A DNA stretch of 64,000 bases from Reticulitermes speratus (taxonomy: Eukaryota; Arthropoda; Insecta; Blattodea; Rhinotermitidae), in the NCBI GenBank assembly GCA_021186555.1, contig JAJKFL010000039.1, positions 15,170,733 to 15,234,732 on the forward strand, given 5' to 3'. Below, one piece after another: positions 45,902-56,575 of the stretch. Below the pieces are notes generated by a model. It made no database searches. It saw only the letters and a list, made by a program, of their open reading frames with translations, and was not told the DNA's origin. How positions within the stretch are numbered: the stretch's first letter is position 1; each line of letters opens with the position of its first letter. A program made the position numbers and the translations under genes.

Positions 45902-48724
45902 AGAGTTACGGAAGATTCGAGGGAGGGTAATGTCTTCATCTGCTTTGTCCTGACGATGAAGGCAGGACGATCCTTTGAAAAGTAGGTAACTACAAGCCGA
46001 CAAGGTTTAACATCCCAGACCACTTGATTCTTCAGTTTTTGGAAAAAGTGTGGAGCTTCGTCTCGATGAATAATGTTCCAAATAGTGCACTAGCTAGTTT
46101 TCAGTGGTCTATATTTGTACCGCAAAGAATACTTTCGTTTTGTTTATATCACATCACCGTCCTGATGTTGCCGCAATCACTGCCACAGAAACAGAGCTAA
46201 GTAAAATCTAACGTCTTTATTCCAGAACTCAAAGCGAGAACCTGAAGACACCCACTCAAGACATCAATCAAGATAGCCTGCCGGCAAAACAGATTATCTA
46301 AACCGCGACTTCTCAGTACGAAGCACGGGCGTGGACTTCTGTTTAAAATAAGGGTCCCATATTGTCGCCTTTAACTAATATGAAATTTTCCTTGTTAATA
46401 GCTGCTCAATGATGACGCATTAGGCAATTAATATCTGTACGGTTTTTGAAATCCTGTTTCCAAAATTTCCTTGATCCTCCTATTTCTCCTCACCTGTTTC
46501 ATCTATAAGTCAATATTTTCTTCAGCCATCGGTCATCACTCATTCCAACGTTGTTAAATATTTTTTATGTGCAATAATAATAATGTCCTACGCACGTTGT
46601 CGACTTCAAGTTTCTCACATATTTAAGTACTGAATTTAGCAGAAACTGTATATGAAGATTTACCAAAAGTCTAAATCCAGAGAAACTCTAAAACAGCAGT
46701 ACAGATGAGTTGTCATTTGCAGACAATACTGCAAAAAAGTACGGCGAAAGAGGAAGGCCTTCCCAGTATATGCTTTCAATTAACAAATCCTCGAAAAGCC
46801 TCCGGATGTTGAGCCAGTGCGTGCTTGATAACAAGGATGTCATACCACTGTTTTGTATCTCTCAGAACAAATAAGAATTTCCGTAAATGAATATTAATAA
46901 TTAGCAGTGTAACTAGTTATTATAAAAAGGAAATTATAACATCAATACAACAACAACGTGGCTACTAAACAGAAGGAAACGGTCCGTAGGAGGAATGTAA
47001 TGACCAGCTGCAGGTATAGTACAAAACAATTTTATGTAAATACAGACACAGCTACAAAGAGGGGGCGAGAGTGGAAAGATATAGATGGGCGGTATAAACA
47101 ATTAAAACATAATCACCATAATTACGGTGTCAGAATGCCTGTTGTTCCTGTCGTAAGCAAGTGCGGAACTTGGACAAGTAGATGGAAAAAGCACACAAGC
47201 AACTGAGCGCTGTCAATCAATTGTCATTTTCGTAAAACGCGAATCTCCGTGTGCGACAGAAATGTGCACGTATAAGATGCAGCAGAGAAGGAGAAAGTTG
47301 GTACGGAAAGGGGAGTTCATATTTGTGTTTCAAGTACTGACGGTGTCAGTGGTTCGGACTAGATCGTGTTGGGTGGTAGGATGAGTAAGGACAGCTGAAC
47401 TGCAAAGGATGTGAAAGCGGAAGTGATTTAATTTGAGATACTATCCCGGCAAATTCCTGGAGGGACTGAGGAAAATCGTGAATGACGTTAGCCACGGTAG
47501 TTGGTGTCTCTACCCATATTCAAACTGGGCATCTCTTTAACCCCTTAAAAGTCCAGTGGTTACTATACGCACCACCAGGTTTAACATTTTAAAAAATGTC
47601 TACACTTTGCCCACAGATTGCATTTATGTGTTTTGTGTGGATGTCAGAATAAATAGTGATTATTTCCCTATACAGCACTAGCTTATTGGTTTTTGTAACT
47701 GAGGCAGTGTGTTTACTGTGCGGTACGAACTGAATCTTTAAATCTAGTTGAACTTAATCTTTGTCCTTAAAATGTCGATAGAAGTCAAAAACTTTGTCGT
47801 TGGAGCTACCTCGCTCAGCGAAAGACGGCAGAAAGGGGGGAAGCGAAAAAACATAGGGAGAACGAAAGAAACTGAGATTGGATGAAAAAAGTCATGAAGA
47901 AAACGGACAAGTTCATGCATTTCTGTTGGTTGGTCTGAAAGGGGTACAGATCATTCAGTAAGTGATGGTGTCCTACAACACAGGCAGCGAAAACTGTTCC
48001 TTCTTCGCGAACAGACTAGCGAGTTGCCTATGTCTGTCGTTTCGTCTGTCACACGATTCAAAGTCAAGCATAAATGTGACATAAAATTACTGAAAACAGA
48101 CACGACCGCCATGCGAAGCATTCACAGCACTGCACTTCTAATAATGGAACAGTAGGAACGTAATTCATAGTATGGACAGCAAGTGTTGGTTAATATCTTT
48201 AAAGAATTTGCAGCTAGTATGATTTGCGTGTTTCAGAAACATCGAAACTAACAACATGGCCGCCGTGCGAAACATCTCATTGCGATAAGGACAGTAACGT
48301 GAATACTGAAATTTTCATCGTAACTTGCAATAATTCAGTTGTAATTACGAGCAGCACGAGTGACTTCAAAAAGTATAGTAAGCCTTCGGAACCCTAAAAT
48401 GCGCCACGGTGAGTATTTAATACCAATGTAAACCATGAATCACAATAGACAACAAGAGAAACATAATCAAAATAAAAAGTCATCAATTTTGTTGTGCAAA
48501 TCATCGACCATTCTATTTTAAATTGCATTTAAGCAATACTCCAGAAACGATTCGTTCGTTAAAAAATCCGCTGCTCCAGTTCCAAAGATAAAAATATCTG
48601 TAACTTATATTCAAACACTTAGGCAGGTTCTGTATAATACAAAACAATTAACTAATAGTTCCTATCTGCAACTTCTGTCTGAAAGATTTAGGTATATTAC
48701 ACATAACATAAAACATTAATTAAC
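45902..48724. other. Unassigned sequence (2.8 kb) with dispersed repeat pieces
   Basis: A family E-like piece lies near 45998-46040 (AACATCCCAGACCACTTGAT). A family D/E minus-strand copy lies at about 47540-47700. An 82-codon frame at 46958-47206 is basic and unrecognised. No gene supported. Confidence 0.4.
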
Positions 48725-48957
48725 AGCCGGTATAGCTCAGTCAGTATAGCGACTCGCTACGGGCTGCAGGGTCCGGGGATCGAATCCCGGTGGCCCTAGG
48801 TTCTACCCAGCCTCCAGTACAATGGATACTGGGTTTCTTTCCTGGGGGTAAAGCGGTCGGGGCTTGGCGTTGACCACCCACCCCATCTAGCGCCGAGGTT
48901 AAAGAAAGAGTGGAGCTTTATGTCTACTCCTCCTATGGGCCTTCATGGTTTGTTCTA
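48725..48957 (+). mobile_element. SINE3, best copy
   Basis: The head has A box TATAGCTCAGTCAGTATAG and B box GGGGATCGAATCCCGG. The body has CCTCCAGTACAATGGATACT, CTGGGGGTAAAGCGGTCGGG, GCCGAGGTTAAAGAAAGAGT and TCATGGTTTGTTC. It defines the family for 39604, 38353, 38725, 43215 and 51843. Confidence 0.85.
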
Positions 48958-49094
48958 GGGTAAAATTCACTTTTTTAACTTTACCTTAGTCCCTATGTAT
49001 ATATATCACGGGCAATTAGGTATTCAAAACATCAACACATGCGGTAAAGATGCCTACCACATTGGAGTACTTTATCTCTTCACATTGCGTTATT

Positions 49095-49497
49095 CTTCTT
49101 CTTCTTCTTCCTATGGTTCAACAGCCCCATTTTCGGGTGCATAGGCCTCCTCATTTCGAGGTTTCACGATCACACATTTTAGACACACCACAGCCGGTAG
49201 GACTCCTCTGGACGAGTGACCAGCCCGTCGCAGAGACCTCTACCTGACAACACACAACACTCACAAGAGACAGACATCCATGCCCCCGGTGGGATTTTTT
49301 TTTTTTTCTGTCCCGTTTTCTCCTTTGATCCATTTTGTACTTTTAAATCCTTCTGTCCTTCATGTTCCATACTACTGTCCTTATACCACAACACAACACA
49401 GACATACATGACCCCGGTGGGATTCGAACCCACGATCCTAGTAAGCGAGCGGCCGCAGACCCACGCCTTAGACCGCACGGCCACTGGGATCGGCACC
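49095..49497 (-). mobile_element. Composite SINE2: one head, one B, one C module
   Basis: Minus strand. The head (49497 to about 49427) has GCGGTCTAAGGCG and GGGTTCGAATCC. Module B follows and ends in an A-run of about 13 near 49300, then AATCCCACCGGGGGCATGG starts module C. The 3' tail is (GAA)4-like. A 10-bp TSD, TTGCGTTATT, lies at 49085-49094 and 49498-49507, so the composite was inserted as one unit. Confidence 0.9.
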
Positions 49498-49507
49498 TTG
49501 CGTTATT

Positions 49508-50278
49508 AGGTGGATAAAATAACGAGATGGCCACGACGCATGACAGACAAGAAAGCTGGCCACAGAATTGCATTCATACAATCTGAAGGACAGGCACCAC
49601 TTAGAACACGTTGGTGTAGATGTGAGTGCAATGTTACAATTAATCTTATGAATGAATAAGAGCTCTCCCCCAACATAGTGCAAATGGCATGCTCTCAAGG
49701 GCCCCGTAATGCTCTTGAGGTGACGTAAAAATGGAGAATCTATTTACCAGCTGAGCGACTGTTAGATTATCTAACGGAGCTCAGCTTCTTGCAGTTGGCA
49801 GTTCTACTGCCTTATACCATTCCATTTATTCACGTCTGGTGCCGTGGAACTCTTCAGATATGTTCAGGCGCTGAAGATATCTCGTGAGATACTAGGCCGC
49901 CTTACAATTACTGCGTTTGCGTAACTGAAATTATCACACCGCACGATGGTAATTAGATAATTGGTATATAGCTCTGTAATTGGCACGCCACACAATGGTC
50001 ACGTGTTTAAGGTAAAGCAAGTAAATATGGCAGGCGTCTCGTTATGATCAACACCATACCCCAGTCAAGGACCTTCTGTGTATGAAAGGTCAAAACACCG
50101 GGAATATTCTCATTCGTCTTCCTTAAGACTGCAACTTTCTGGGATGTAATGCTGTCAGTACGGTTGGCAAGTATCAAGGCTTCAGAGGAATATACTGCCT
50201 CCTTCTTCAGGGTGCCTGTTTTGGGCCGGTTTTCAAAACAAGAGACAGTAAATGAACCCACTAGCCGATATAGAAAGG
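49508..50278. other. Unassigned sequence
   Basis: At 50135-50220 (minus) CTGAAGAAGGAGGCAGTATA and GCATTACATCCCAGAAAG recall the hammerhead-like and family E words, too decayed to classify. No gene. Confidence 0.4.
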
Positions 50279-50292
50279 TACAATTATTTTAT

Positions 50293-50543
50293 ATTTTTCA
50301 TTGACATGATCCCTTCGGCCGCACTATGGCCATGGGGTCGAATCAGCGTCTTACAGAAATGAGTACCAGGAATTTTTCCTGGGGCGGGGGGGGGGGGGGG
50401 GGTAAAAGGCGGCCGGTGCGTATGGCTGACAAATTTACCACCTTCATGTGCCGACTGTCTAGAAATTCTGGAAGCCTCAACCTCCTGGAACCCTAAGGGG
50501 CCTGTCCAGGCTTGTAAAGGGATTGCTTTACCTTTGTTTTTTT
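50293..50543 (+). mobile_element. SINE1 copy 4, headless, with expanded poly-G
   Basis: 5'-truncated SINE1 starting in the body (TTTTTCATTGACATGATCCC) and ending GGATTGCTTTACC plus T-rich tail. It is flanked by a perfect 14-bp TSD, TACAATTATTTTAT, at 50279-50292 and 50544-50557, so it inserted already headless. The G-run of about six in other copies is about 18 or more here (50384-50402). Confidence 0.88.
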
Positions 50544-50557
50544 TACAATTATTTTAT

Positions 50558-51559
50558 TCGTGACGCATTTCTGTGCACCAGGTATGAATATGAAATACAC
50601 AGCAAACGAATCGTACGTCGATTTTTGATAAGAAAAAGAATATGGACAACGTTTTCGATGACACTTAATGTGTAGGCATACTTTCATTCTATCATTGATT
50701 CTCGAAGTGAGGAAGCTGTATTTTACAGGATGTAAAGCAGGGGGCACAAATCCCGAGCGCCAAGTTACCGTGCTTAACATTACACCATGGAGACAAAGGT
50801 CAGATTGGATGTAAACCTTGTCGCGGTCCTTACGTTTGCACTAAGTTATCAGTTTTACATTCCGTCTGCTGTAACCCCTGAGACCATACGAGGCAGGATG
50901 GAACCGAGAGCCAGGCGGTCTATGACACATTTGACGTAAGCGAAATGCCTAAGACATCGTCTAGACACATATATATCCCATTATTAAGTAAAGAATATAA
51001 AGGCTTATAAACTTTAACAAGTTCCTTTTGTTTATAAAATGCTTATATGTAGATGAAATCTTTTTCTCGTTTCTTTAATACACATAGTCGTGTCTCGTAT
51101 CTGATTCTACCACGGTCTGAGGAATCATATTTGCCAAACATGCTCACTTATCATCTTTAATTAATAATATGGAGTAATTAACATATGCACGTCACAACCA
51201 GAAACAATTTTCCTAATGAATGAGGTGGTGGGAACTTACAGTACGACATCTGACTCTTGTCTCGACACTGAAGTTCCTTTCAGAACAGGATTCTGACATC
51301 AGAGAAATGCGAGTACATGCCACACGGGCTGTAATTGAAGAAGAGACACGGATTATATGAATATGTGTTTCTATGTGTTCTCAGCACAAACGACATAGGT
51401 AAAATAAAAATATAATAGGTAAGTTTCGTGTCTGTCCCTACTTAAACCCAAACTATTAGACGGCTTTCGATAAAATTTCGTATATGAATTTTCAGTTTTT
51501 AACCAAAGAATGCACTTTTTATTTTCGTATTTTGTGCTTTTGCTGGTTAAAAAACTGAA
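50558..51559. other. Unassigned sequence
   Basis: No gene or repeat recognised. Confidence 0.45.
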
Positions 51560-51775
51560 AATTAATGTCAAGATGCACGGTGAACACAACGTGAAATTAA
51601 TGTCAAGATGCACGGTGAACACAACGTGAAATTAATGTCAAGATGCACGGTGAACACAACGTGAAATTAATGTCAAGATGCACGGTGAACACAACGTGAA
51701 ATTAATGTCAAGATGCACGGTGAACACAACGTGAAATTAATGTCAAGATGCACGGTGAACACAACGTGAAATTAC
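51559..51775. repeat. 35-bp satellite, six identical copies
   Basis: Units of ATTAATGTCAAGATGCACGG followed by TGAACACAACGTGAA, starting at 51561, 51596, 51631, 51666, 51701 and 51736, plus a short partial. I see no difference between copies, which implies very recent expansion or assembly duplication. Confidence 0.95.
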
Positions 51776-51842
51776 TTCGTATATGGAGTAAACACTAACC
51801 GTTCACGAACGAATTTAATTTATTTGTATCGACCAATTAAGG

Positions 51843-52045
51843 GGCCGGGACATCTCAGTTTGTGTAGTGACTGAACTACAAACTGGAGGACCGGACTTCG
51901 ATTTAGAGGGACGGAGACTTTTCATTACGACTTTCAGTTCGCTTCTGGGGCCCAATTAAACTCTTGTCCAGTGGGTACCGGGGTGACTTTTCTCGACGTG
52001 TAAAGGAGCCGGTCGCGGCGTGAAACTGGCCACTCTCCTCTTTGT
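51843..52045 (+). mobile_element. SINE3, divergent copy
   Basis: GGCCGGGACATCTCAGTTTG (head), a decayed B box (CTTCGATTTAGAG), CAGTGGGTACCGGGGTGACT and GTAAAGGAGCCGGTCGCGG follow the SINE3 order with many changes. Confidence 0.6.
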
Positions 52046-52329
52046 AGACTCTAGGTTATGAATGAGTGTTGCTTAATGAAACACAGGAGCTTTGCCTTAT
52101 TTGCCGACCAATTACATATTATACTTTAAAGTAGGTTATACTTCATTACAACTGTATTTGCTCTAGTAATTGCCTATTGTTCGTAGTACGAATAATGTCA
52201 CAAAATATCAACTTTTACTGCGTTCACTACAGAGTATAGTGCCTATGTTCATGATACAGAACTTTCTTGAGAAATTAATATAAGCTAAGCCGATCAAGAT
52301 ATTTTCCGGTTTTGTGGCCGTCTCCAAGA

Positions 52330-52425
52330 AGCCCGCCAATGGACATTATCCTAATCTAGTTTATTTCCTAACACATTTATTTTAATATTATCCTCCAACG
52401 TAAGCCCAGATATCCCTCACGTTGA
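52330..52425 (-). mobile_element. Degenerate LINE A 3' relic
   Basis: AGCCCGCCAATGGACATTAT, CATTTATTTTAATATTATCC and TAAGCCCAGATAT match 26185-26290 in order. Confidence 0.5.
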
Positions 52426-52538
52426 TGTTTGTCCACCACGTAAAATGTTATAAATATTCAGTTCACGTACTAGTTCCTTTGCTTTGGGTTGTTGCCTATT
52501 CTGTTTTATTTTTAATCTTTCATTTCTCTGTATCGCAG

Positions 52539-52612
52539 AACAGAAGCTGTATACACTGTAGAACGGGTGGGGGTGCAGCAGGAGCGTTCCGTGCAAGAGG
52601 ACGATAAATCAG
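52539..52612 (+). other. Candidate internal exon (speculative)
   Basis: A long pyrimidine tract (TTTTATTTTTAATCTTTC...) ends in TATCGCAG at 52538, a good 3' splice site. CAG followed by GTACTA at 52613 could be a 5' splice site. Between them one frame is open and reads TEAVYTVERVGVQQERSVQE then DDKS. Only 74 bp; no neighbouring exon was found, so it may be chance. Confidence 0.2.
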
Positions 52613-53536
52613 GTACTAAGGTGTGGTCATTCTACTGGAATGGAGACAGTAATCAGTTGAATTAAGGTTACGTCAGAGCAGGTCGAGGCAGAGTGGTACC
52701 GGTATGTAACACCTGCTTTGACGTTCAGTGACTAGGCATTTCGCCCACAGCGTGCAGTCCAATTATGCGGTTCGCTCAGTACTCAAACTATACGGCGATC
52801 TTTCTCCCCTAAACACTAACCCATACATCTTTCAAACAGATATGCAGTGTGTTTCCTTGGATGGAGAAACAGGATGTTTGAATGTTATTTAAACATCGTC
52901 GTTTCAAAATCCAAGTTAAATTACCCTCTATACACACCAGACTAAGAATGTTTTGTGATAACTTCGTTTTCTCGGCTTAGTTCTCCATTGCGTCAAGTGC
53001 TGAAGTTACCTAGTACAAGTGTTGCACCTAAAACCGGCCTGCTTTCTTGATTTCGCCGTGCAAGCGGGCCGGTTTTAAGTGGAACACGCTGTATAAAATA
53101 ATTAAATCTTAGGGTTTACAGTAGGTTATTTAGTGACTGTACTTAGAGTTACGAAACGCAAGAATAAACATAAAAGATGATATATGAGGAATCAGGGAGG
53201 ATGCGATATAACTTCTTAAAGTATACATCTACAGTTCCATTATTACTTTGCACAGACTGAGAAAAATTATGGAAGTAGGGAAAACTGACAGAAAGCAAGT
53301 TAAACAGGAATAAAGTTGGGGAGAGAATAAGGGCGGGAGGCACAGAAAAAAGAAAAAGGAAGGAATAAAATGTAAAGGAATACATGTAACCAATTTTAAC
53401 GAGAAAGAAAGCTGAAACACAAAAAGGAAAAATGAATCAGCCAAATAAAGAAATAAATAAACAAGTAAATAATACAGACAAAAATAGAGAAAGAAAGGAG
53501 ATTATCCTAGGCACACTGTCTATAATAATAATAATT
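52613..53536. other. Unassigned sequence with a small hairpin and purine tract
   Basis: CTAAAACCGGCCTGCTT (about 53028-53044) and its near-complement AAGCGGGCCGGTTTTAAG (53062-53079) form a hairpin of about 17 pairs. About 53255-53490 is purine-biased. No gene. Confidence 0.5.
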
Positions 53537-53934
53537 AAATTCAATTCAATTCAACTCTAGTTTATTAATGTGCCAAGTCAACAGCCAGATGGCCAATTAC
53601 AGAAACAGCACAACATACAAACACAAATAACAACAAACAATGAACAGGACACAAATAAAGCAGATAAAACCAAAACAAACAAACAAATAAAAATACTTAA
53701 ATAATTAATAAGGACACCTTGAAATAGTGTAATAAAATAATATCACATCTGACTGAGTGTGACAATTCGCCTTCTTAAAACATCCAATTGATTATAAACC
53801 GAATTTGCGGCAGTTGCACACCGGCTGGAGGGACAATTTGTATAGGATGAACTGACATGAAACAAAGGAAAGTCTCGGAGGTTCCGACTGGGTAATCGTA
53901 GACCAATAATGTCCATGGTAGATAATAATAACAA
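53537..53934 (-). mobile_element. Second LINE family, 3' end with (GAATT)n tail
   Basis: The minus-strand frame starting at 53934 contains LPSRNLRDFPLFHV, SSYTNCPSSRCATAANSVYN and LRRRIVTLSQM, ending at 53743. The layout 'PSR..RD..LF.V......N...R....N' is the C-terminal tail typical of jockey/CR1-type LINE polyproteins (from memory). A 3' UTR follows to a (GAATT)3 tail at 53537-53553. Both ends sit in AAT microsatellite (53521-53536 and 53921-53959), so the TSD is probably AATAATAAT-like and cannot be delimited. Confidence 0.6.
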
Positions 53935-53959
53935 TAATAATAATAATAATAATAATAAT

Positions 53960-54743
53960 GTAGCAATTGTGCCTTTTACGTGTAAAAGTATCTAAACTAA
54001 TCGAAGCACATATTGAAGCATGTCAGTAACAGAAACAATTTCACACTGGTGTAAAATCCTCAGAGCCTCTCTTTCCCAAAATACAGCACCCACTATGATT
54101 AAACTTAGGCTTCGAGTTGTATTTCTTTCTTCAGGAAACCTTTCCTTTTAATATTTGAAATATTGTTCTCAGGTGCTAAGACAAAGTGCGAAATATTTCA
54201 ATGAAGTTGTTAGTTTCCAGGGCAAGAACAACTGCAGGTATAGGACTAACATTTCAGAGTTGGTTTAATCATTCATACGAAGGAGACCGGAGCTGCAGGT
54301 CCACGGATCATCAGTATTAATGAGAATGAAGCAGGTTCTTGCACCTGGCAGTCCGCGCGGGTGTCGCTGTTAATTGATAATGGCGATGGTATCGCACGCA
54401 AGACACACGGCTCGGCCCTTAATTATACAGCAACACTTCGGCAGCGAGGCGACCCACGCTGGCGCAGTGCGGTACAGGAGTATACGAAACACCAGCTCAC
54501 AGTAACAACTTACATCTATTGCATTGTTATTGTAGTTTATTGTTATTTACACTGATATTTTAAATGAAGAGGTGTCCCTTCTGTAAAAACTCTCGGAGCC
54601 ATGCACAGTCTATCATCCTTCGTAGTTAACATGACAACGGGTCCGCTGTTAGGCCTTTAGGCTGCAACTTTGATGCTGACTCGTTACTGCAGCAGTAAAT
54701 AGGAGACTGTACATGCTTAGAACCGTCTTGCTCCACTTGCAGT
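53960..54743. other. Unassigned sequence
   Basis: A 64-codon frame at 54361-54555 in a GC-richer patch; no domain recognised. No gene supported. Confidence 0.4.
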
Positions 54744-54755
54744 TTCACACTGTGT

Positions 54756-55161
54756 AATCTTCTTCTTCTTCATTGGCACACGGTCCTTATACGTACTTTA
54801 ACCAGTACCTCCTTCAGAATGTTAGCCCATACGGATCGGCCTTCTGCTTTCTTCCTCCATCTCTTGACTCCCATCGATTTCAGATCATTCTCAGTACAGT
54901 CCAACCACCTTAATTTTGGTCTTCCTGCTTTTCTTCTTCCATCTGGCTTCCCCAGAAATACTTTCTTTACGGTCCTATCATCAGACATTCTTACCACATG
55001 AGCAGCCCATTATAGTCTTCTTACTTTTATTGTTGTTACAATATTTGGTTTTCTATACATAACTTGCTCTTCATCATTAGTTCGGGTTCTCCAGCCATTT
55101 TGATCTTTTATTGGGCCATATATCTTTCTTGGAATGTATGCTCCCATGTTTTAAGGGCTGA
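54756..55161 (-). mobile_element. Third LINE family, 5'-truncated 3' end with (GAA)n tail
   Basis: The minus strand encodes VRMSDDRTVKKVFLGKPDGR, then KAGRPKLRWLDC and VKRWRKKAEGRSVWANILKE up to a stop near 54770; upstream, MYRKPNIVTTIKVRRL is in a broken frame (about 55055-55010). The H/GH...RPKLRW layout matches LINE C-terminal tails. The tail is (GAA)4 at 54758-54771. A perfect 12-bp TSD, TTCACACTGTGT, lies at 54744-54755 and 55162-55173. Confidence 0.85.
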
Positions 55162-55173
55162 TTCACACTGTGT

Positions 55174-55925
55174 GGTAACAGTTAAAACCGACAGCCTAAA
55201 CTTTCAGTTTCAAAGGTTTAAAGGCGCCCCCTTATTCATGTCGACTTCATCTGATGTATATAAACATTGTTACATAGCAAAGGAACATGATTATGTACGA
55301 CGGCAATAGGTGGCTTAAGACAAAGGACAGACTCGTATTCTCGTCAGACACTGCGCCCCGAGACTGACTGACATGGTATTTAATACACAGAGCCCCACAA
55401 GAACCGGGACATCAGGACGGACGGAGTGACTGACTGACTGACCGTCAGTCATAAAGTGACTTTGACTTTTTTTTCGAACAGATTTACAAACTGCAGAACC
55501 CAGCTTCCGGCACTCTTAGGTGAAACACGCCTAGTTCGCAGAAGCGTCCCTCCAGTACGCAATCGTTCACCATTCACAATCATCTTCCCATTTCACTCGA
55601 AGACGTCATACTCAGGAACAGGCCCGGAGACTGGCTATTCTGACTAGGGGGTTTCCTTAGTCGTTCCTTTTAAATGCTGGGACAGTGTCTTAGACAGGTC
55701 ACAAGCTCTCCGATTATCACGCACATATCATTCCGGATCGGTGCTACATAACCCGTGCAGTTGATAAAAATATCGTAAACAAAAACGATCAATTTTAATT
55801 TCTGGGGAAAAATAAACTTCACGTGCTTAAAAACAAAGATTTCAGGACAGATTTGTACCTGTGAGACATGCATAAGTTGGGCAGGAACTCCATAACATAT
55901 GCACGTCCTCTCGTGTTGCTACAAC
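55174..55925. other. Unassigned sequence
   Basis: A GACTGACTGACTGAC stretch lies at 55425-55445; nothing else recognised. Confidence 0.4.
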
Positions 55926-56130
55926 AGTGGAATATGAGGGACTAAGATGGGTCGGACATGTAGCTGAAGTGCAGGCAAAATTTTGGTGGGGAAGTGTCTT
56001 AGAAAATTGTCAGTTGCAATATAGAGAAGGTGGAATGATTACATTAAGGTAGATGGTAGGGAAATAAATTATAAGAATGGAAGATAGGAGCAGCTACTTA
56101 GCTACGGTTGTGTCCAATGGCGGGCCTTGG
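55926..56130 (+). mobile_element. Degenerate LINE C-terminal fragment
   Basis: GGACTAAGATGGGTCGGACA reads LRWVGHVAE, the RWAGHVARM signature of LINE tails, followed by decayed sequence with TTTTGGTGGGGAAG and AATTATAAGAATGGAAGA. It is too diverged to say which family. Confidence 0.5.
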
Positions 56131-56235
56131 TATTAGCAGTGTTGAAACTCCAGGTGCAGCTAATCGGCTGTAGAAGGATTATACTTCATACCATCGCAAA
56201 TTTTACGACTCACTGTTTCTGAAGCTATGCCTGTT

Positions 56236-56301
56236 TTGTGGCGAAATAGCCCAAGTTGGGCCTAGGTCGGCTCAATTTTGAGGTTTCTATATCACACAAA
56301 A

Positions 56302-56399
<98 letters not shown>

Positions 56400-56575
56400 C
56401 GCCCGGTAAGGCTCCTCTAAACCACTGATCAGCTCGTCGCTGAGGCCGCTACCTAAACAACACAAACAAACAAAAGAGACGAACACAGATGCCCACGGTG
56501 GGATTCGAACCTGCGATCCCACCAATCAAGCGGCTGCAGACCTACGCCTAAGACCGCACAGCCACAGGGATTGGC
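56236..56575 (-). mobile_element. SINE2 with an internal (GT)n expansion
   Basis: Minus strand. The head is GCCAATCCCTGTGGCTGTGC, then GGTCTTAGGCGTAGG, B box GGTTCGAATCCC. Module C runs to CTTACCGGGCG, then (GT)48, and the SINE tail resumes as TGTGATATAGAAACCTC...GGCCCAACTTGGGC. In other copies this position reads TGTGGTGTGTCTCAAATGTG, so the microsatellite grew from the SINE's own GT-rich seed. Confidence 0.75.
56304..56399. repeat. (AC)48 microsatellite
   Basis: Uninterrupted AC dinucleotides for about 96 bp, located inside the SINE2 at 56236-56575. Confidence 0.97.
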
